From a bacterium (GTDB lineage Bacteria; Zixibacteria; MSB-5A5; GN15; FEB-12), in contig DAOUUR010000188.1 in NCBI GenBank assembly GCA_030668045.1, positions 1 through 5,523 of the forward strand: a stretch of DNA of 5,523 nucleotides, written 5' to 3'. The first letter of the stretch is position 1. Every line of letters begins with the position of its first letter. Made by a program: the position numbers and the translations under genes. Positions 5,348 to 5,523 of the stretch are shown here, one piece after another. The notes beneath the pieces were generated by a model that was not told where the DNA came from, did not search any database, and saw nothing but the letters and a program-made list of their open reading frames with translations.

Positions 5348-5523
5348 GGCACCAGTGCCTTTTGTTTGGTTTGTATCGGGGTGACCTGACAGGTGCCTCC
5401 GTCGCTCTAATACGGGCGTGACCCTCCACGTTGAGCTTGTCCGGCGGCGGCTTGTTTGTGACGAGATTCACAATCTGTCGTTTTGGTCAGTTGGTCACGG
5501 AGAGTATAATAGGGACTTGCCCA
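5348..5523. repeat. Long imperfect direct repeat, copy B (reaches window edge)
   Basis: This is the partner of 4990-5166. It begins with GGCACCAGTGCC (5348-5359), carries ACCTGACAGGT at 5384-5394, and ends at the last base with GGGACTTGCCCA, a degenerate form of the palindrome closing copy A. The match still holds at the window edge, so the true repeat is probably longer. Confidence 0.85.

Larger units (their letters stand above)
4663..5523. other. Gene-free, repeat-rich region
   Basis: About 860 bases contain no open frame that I accept as a gene. The section 4819-4939 looks unique, and its only visible pattern is the pair ACATGT at 4858-4863 and 4866-4871. Everything else is made of related repeat pieces: the left-end module (GGCAC-type palindrome, T4-5, about 20 bases, then a CGGG-like end) appears near 4744, 4990, 5191, 5293 and 5348, with a stub at 4970. 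Two of these copies extend into a long repeat. The region runs past the right edge of the window. Confidence 0.7.

Noticed and set aside
4970..5364. Palindrome plus T-run sites as intrinsic terminators
   Set aside because: Stems of 4-5 pairs with a 2-4 base loop are too short, no gene reads into them from the left, and they occur as parts of the repeat module.
4725..5523. CRISPR array
   Set aside because: Repeat units are imperfect and of unequal spacing, with no uniform 25-40 base repeat/spacer alternation and no cas gene nearby.

Overview
The window reads as a chromosomal segment of a Gram-negative-type bacterium with roughly 50% GC. Three points support this: a lipobox lipoprotein, a serine-palmitoyltransferase-like enzyme (sphingolipid makers are mostly diderm bacteria) and an ordinary sigma70-like promoter. 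The best guess is a Bacteroidetes/FCB-like or candidate-phylum lineage. That is an inference from protein style, not from a marker gene.

Layout. (1) Positions 2-1614, plus strand: a tight three-gene run. It holds the C-terminal half of a PfkB-family sugar kinase (cut by the window edge), a PAP2-family membrane phosphatase overlapping it by 8 bases, and a macro-domain protein 16 bases further on. (2) Positions 1615-1671: a short convergent gap with a weak hairpin. (3) Positions 1672-4652, minus strand: a likely operon read right to left. It holds an alpha-oxoamine synthase that looks like serine palmitoyltransferase (TTG start, good RBS and promoter), then 7 bases later a GNAT-fold acyltransferase-like protein of about 375 aa, then 61 bases later a small lipoprotein of unknown function. 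(4) Positions 4663-5523: about 860 bases without a convincing gene. This stretch is packed with imperfect direct repeats (two long copies 357 bases apart plus several fragments) and about 14 short palindromes. Reading frames through it on both strands are broken by stops in the second copy.

How the parts may work together. The oxoamine synthase would condense an amino acid (serine) with an acyl thioester to a 3-keto long-chain base. The adjacent GNAT-fold protein is a reasonable candidate for N-acylating such an amine, giving a two-gene lipid module with a lipoprotein attached. The PAP2 phosphatase in the convergent operon could also act on lipid phosphates, but nothing in the sequence ties it to the module. 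The repeat field starts directly at the -35 box of the synthase promoter, so repeat sequence may affect expression of the lipid operon. The most unusual items are the synthase/GNAT pairing and the palindrome-rich repeat field.
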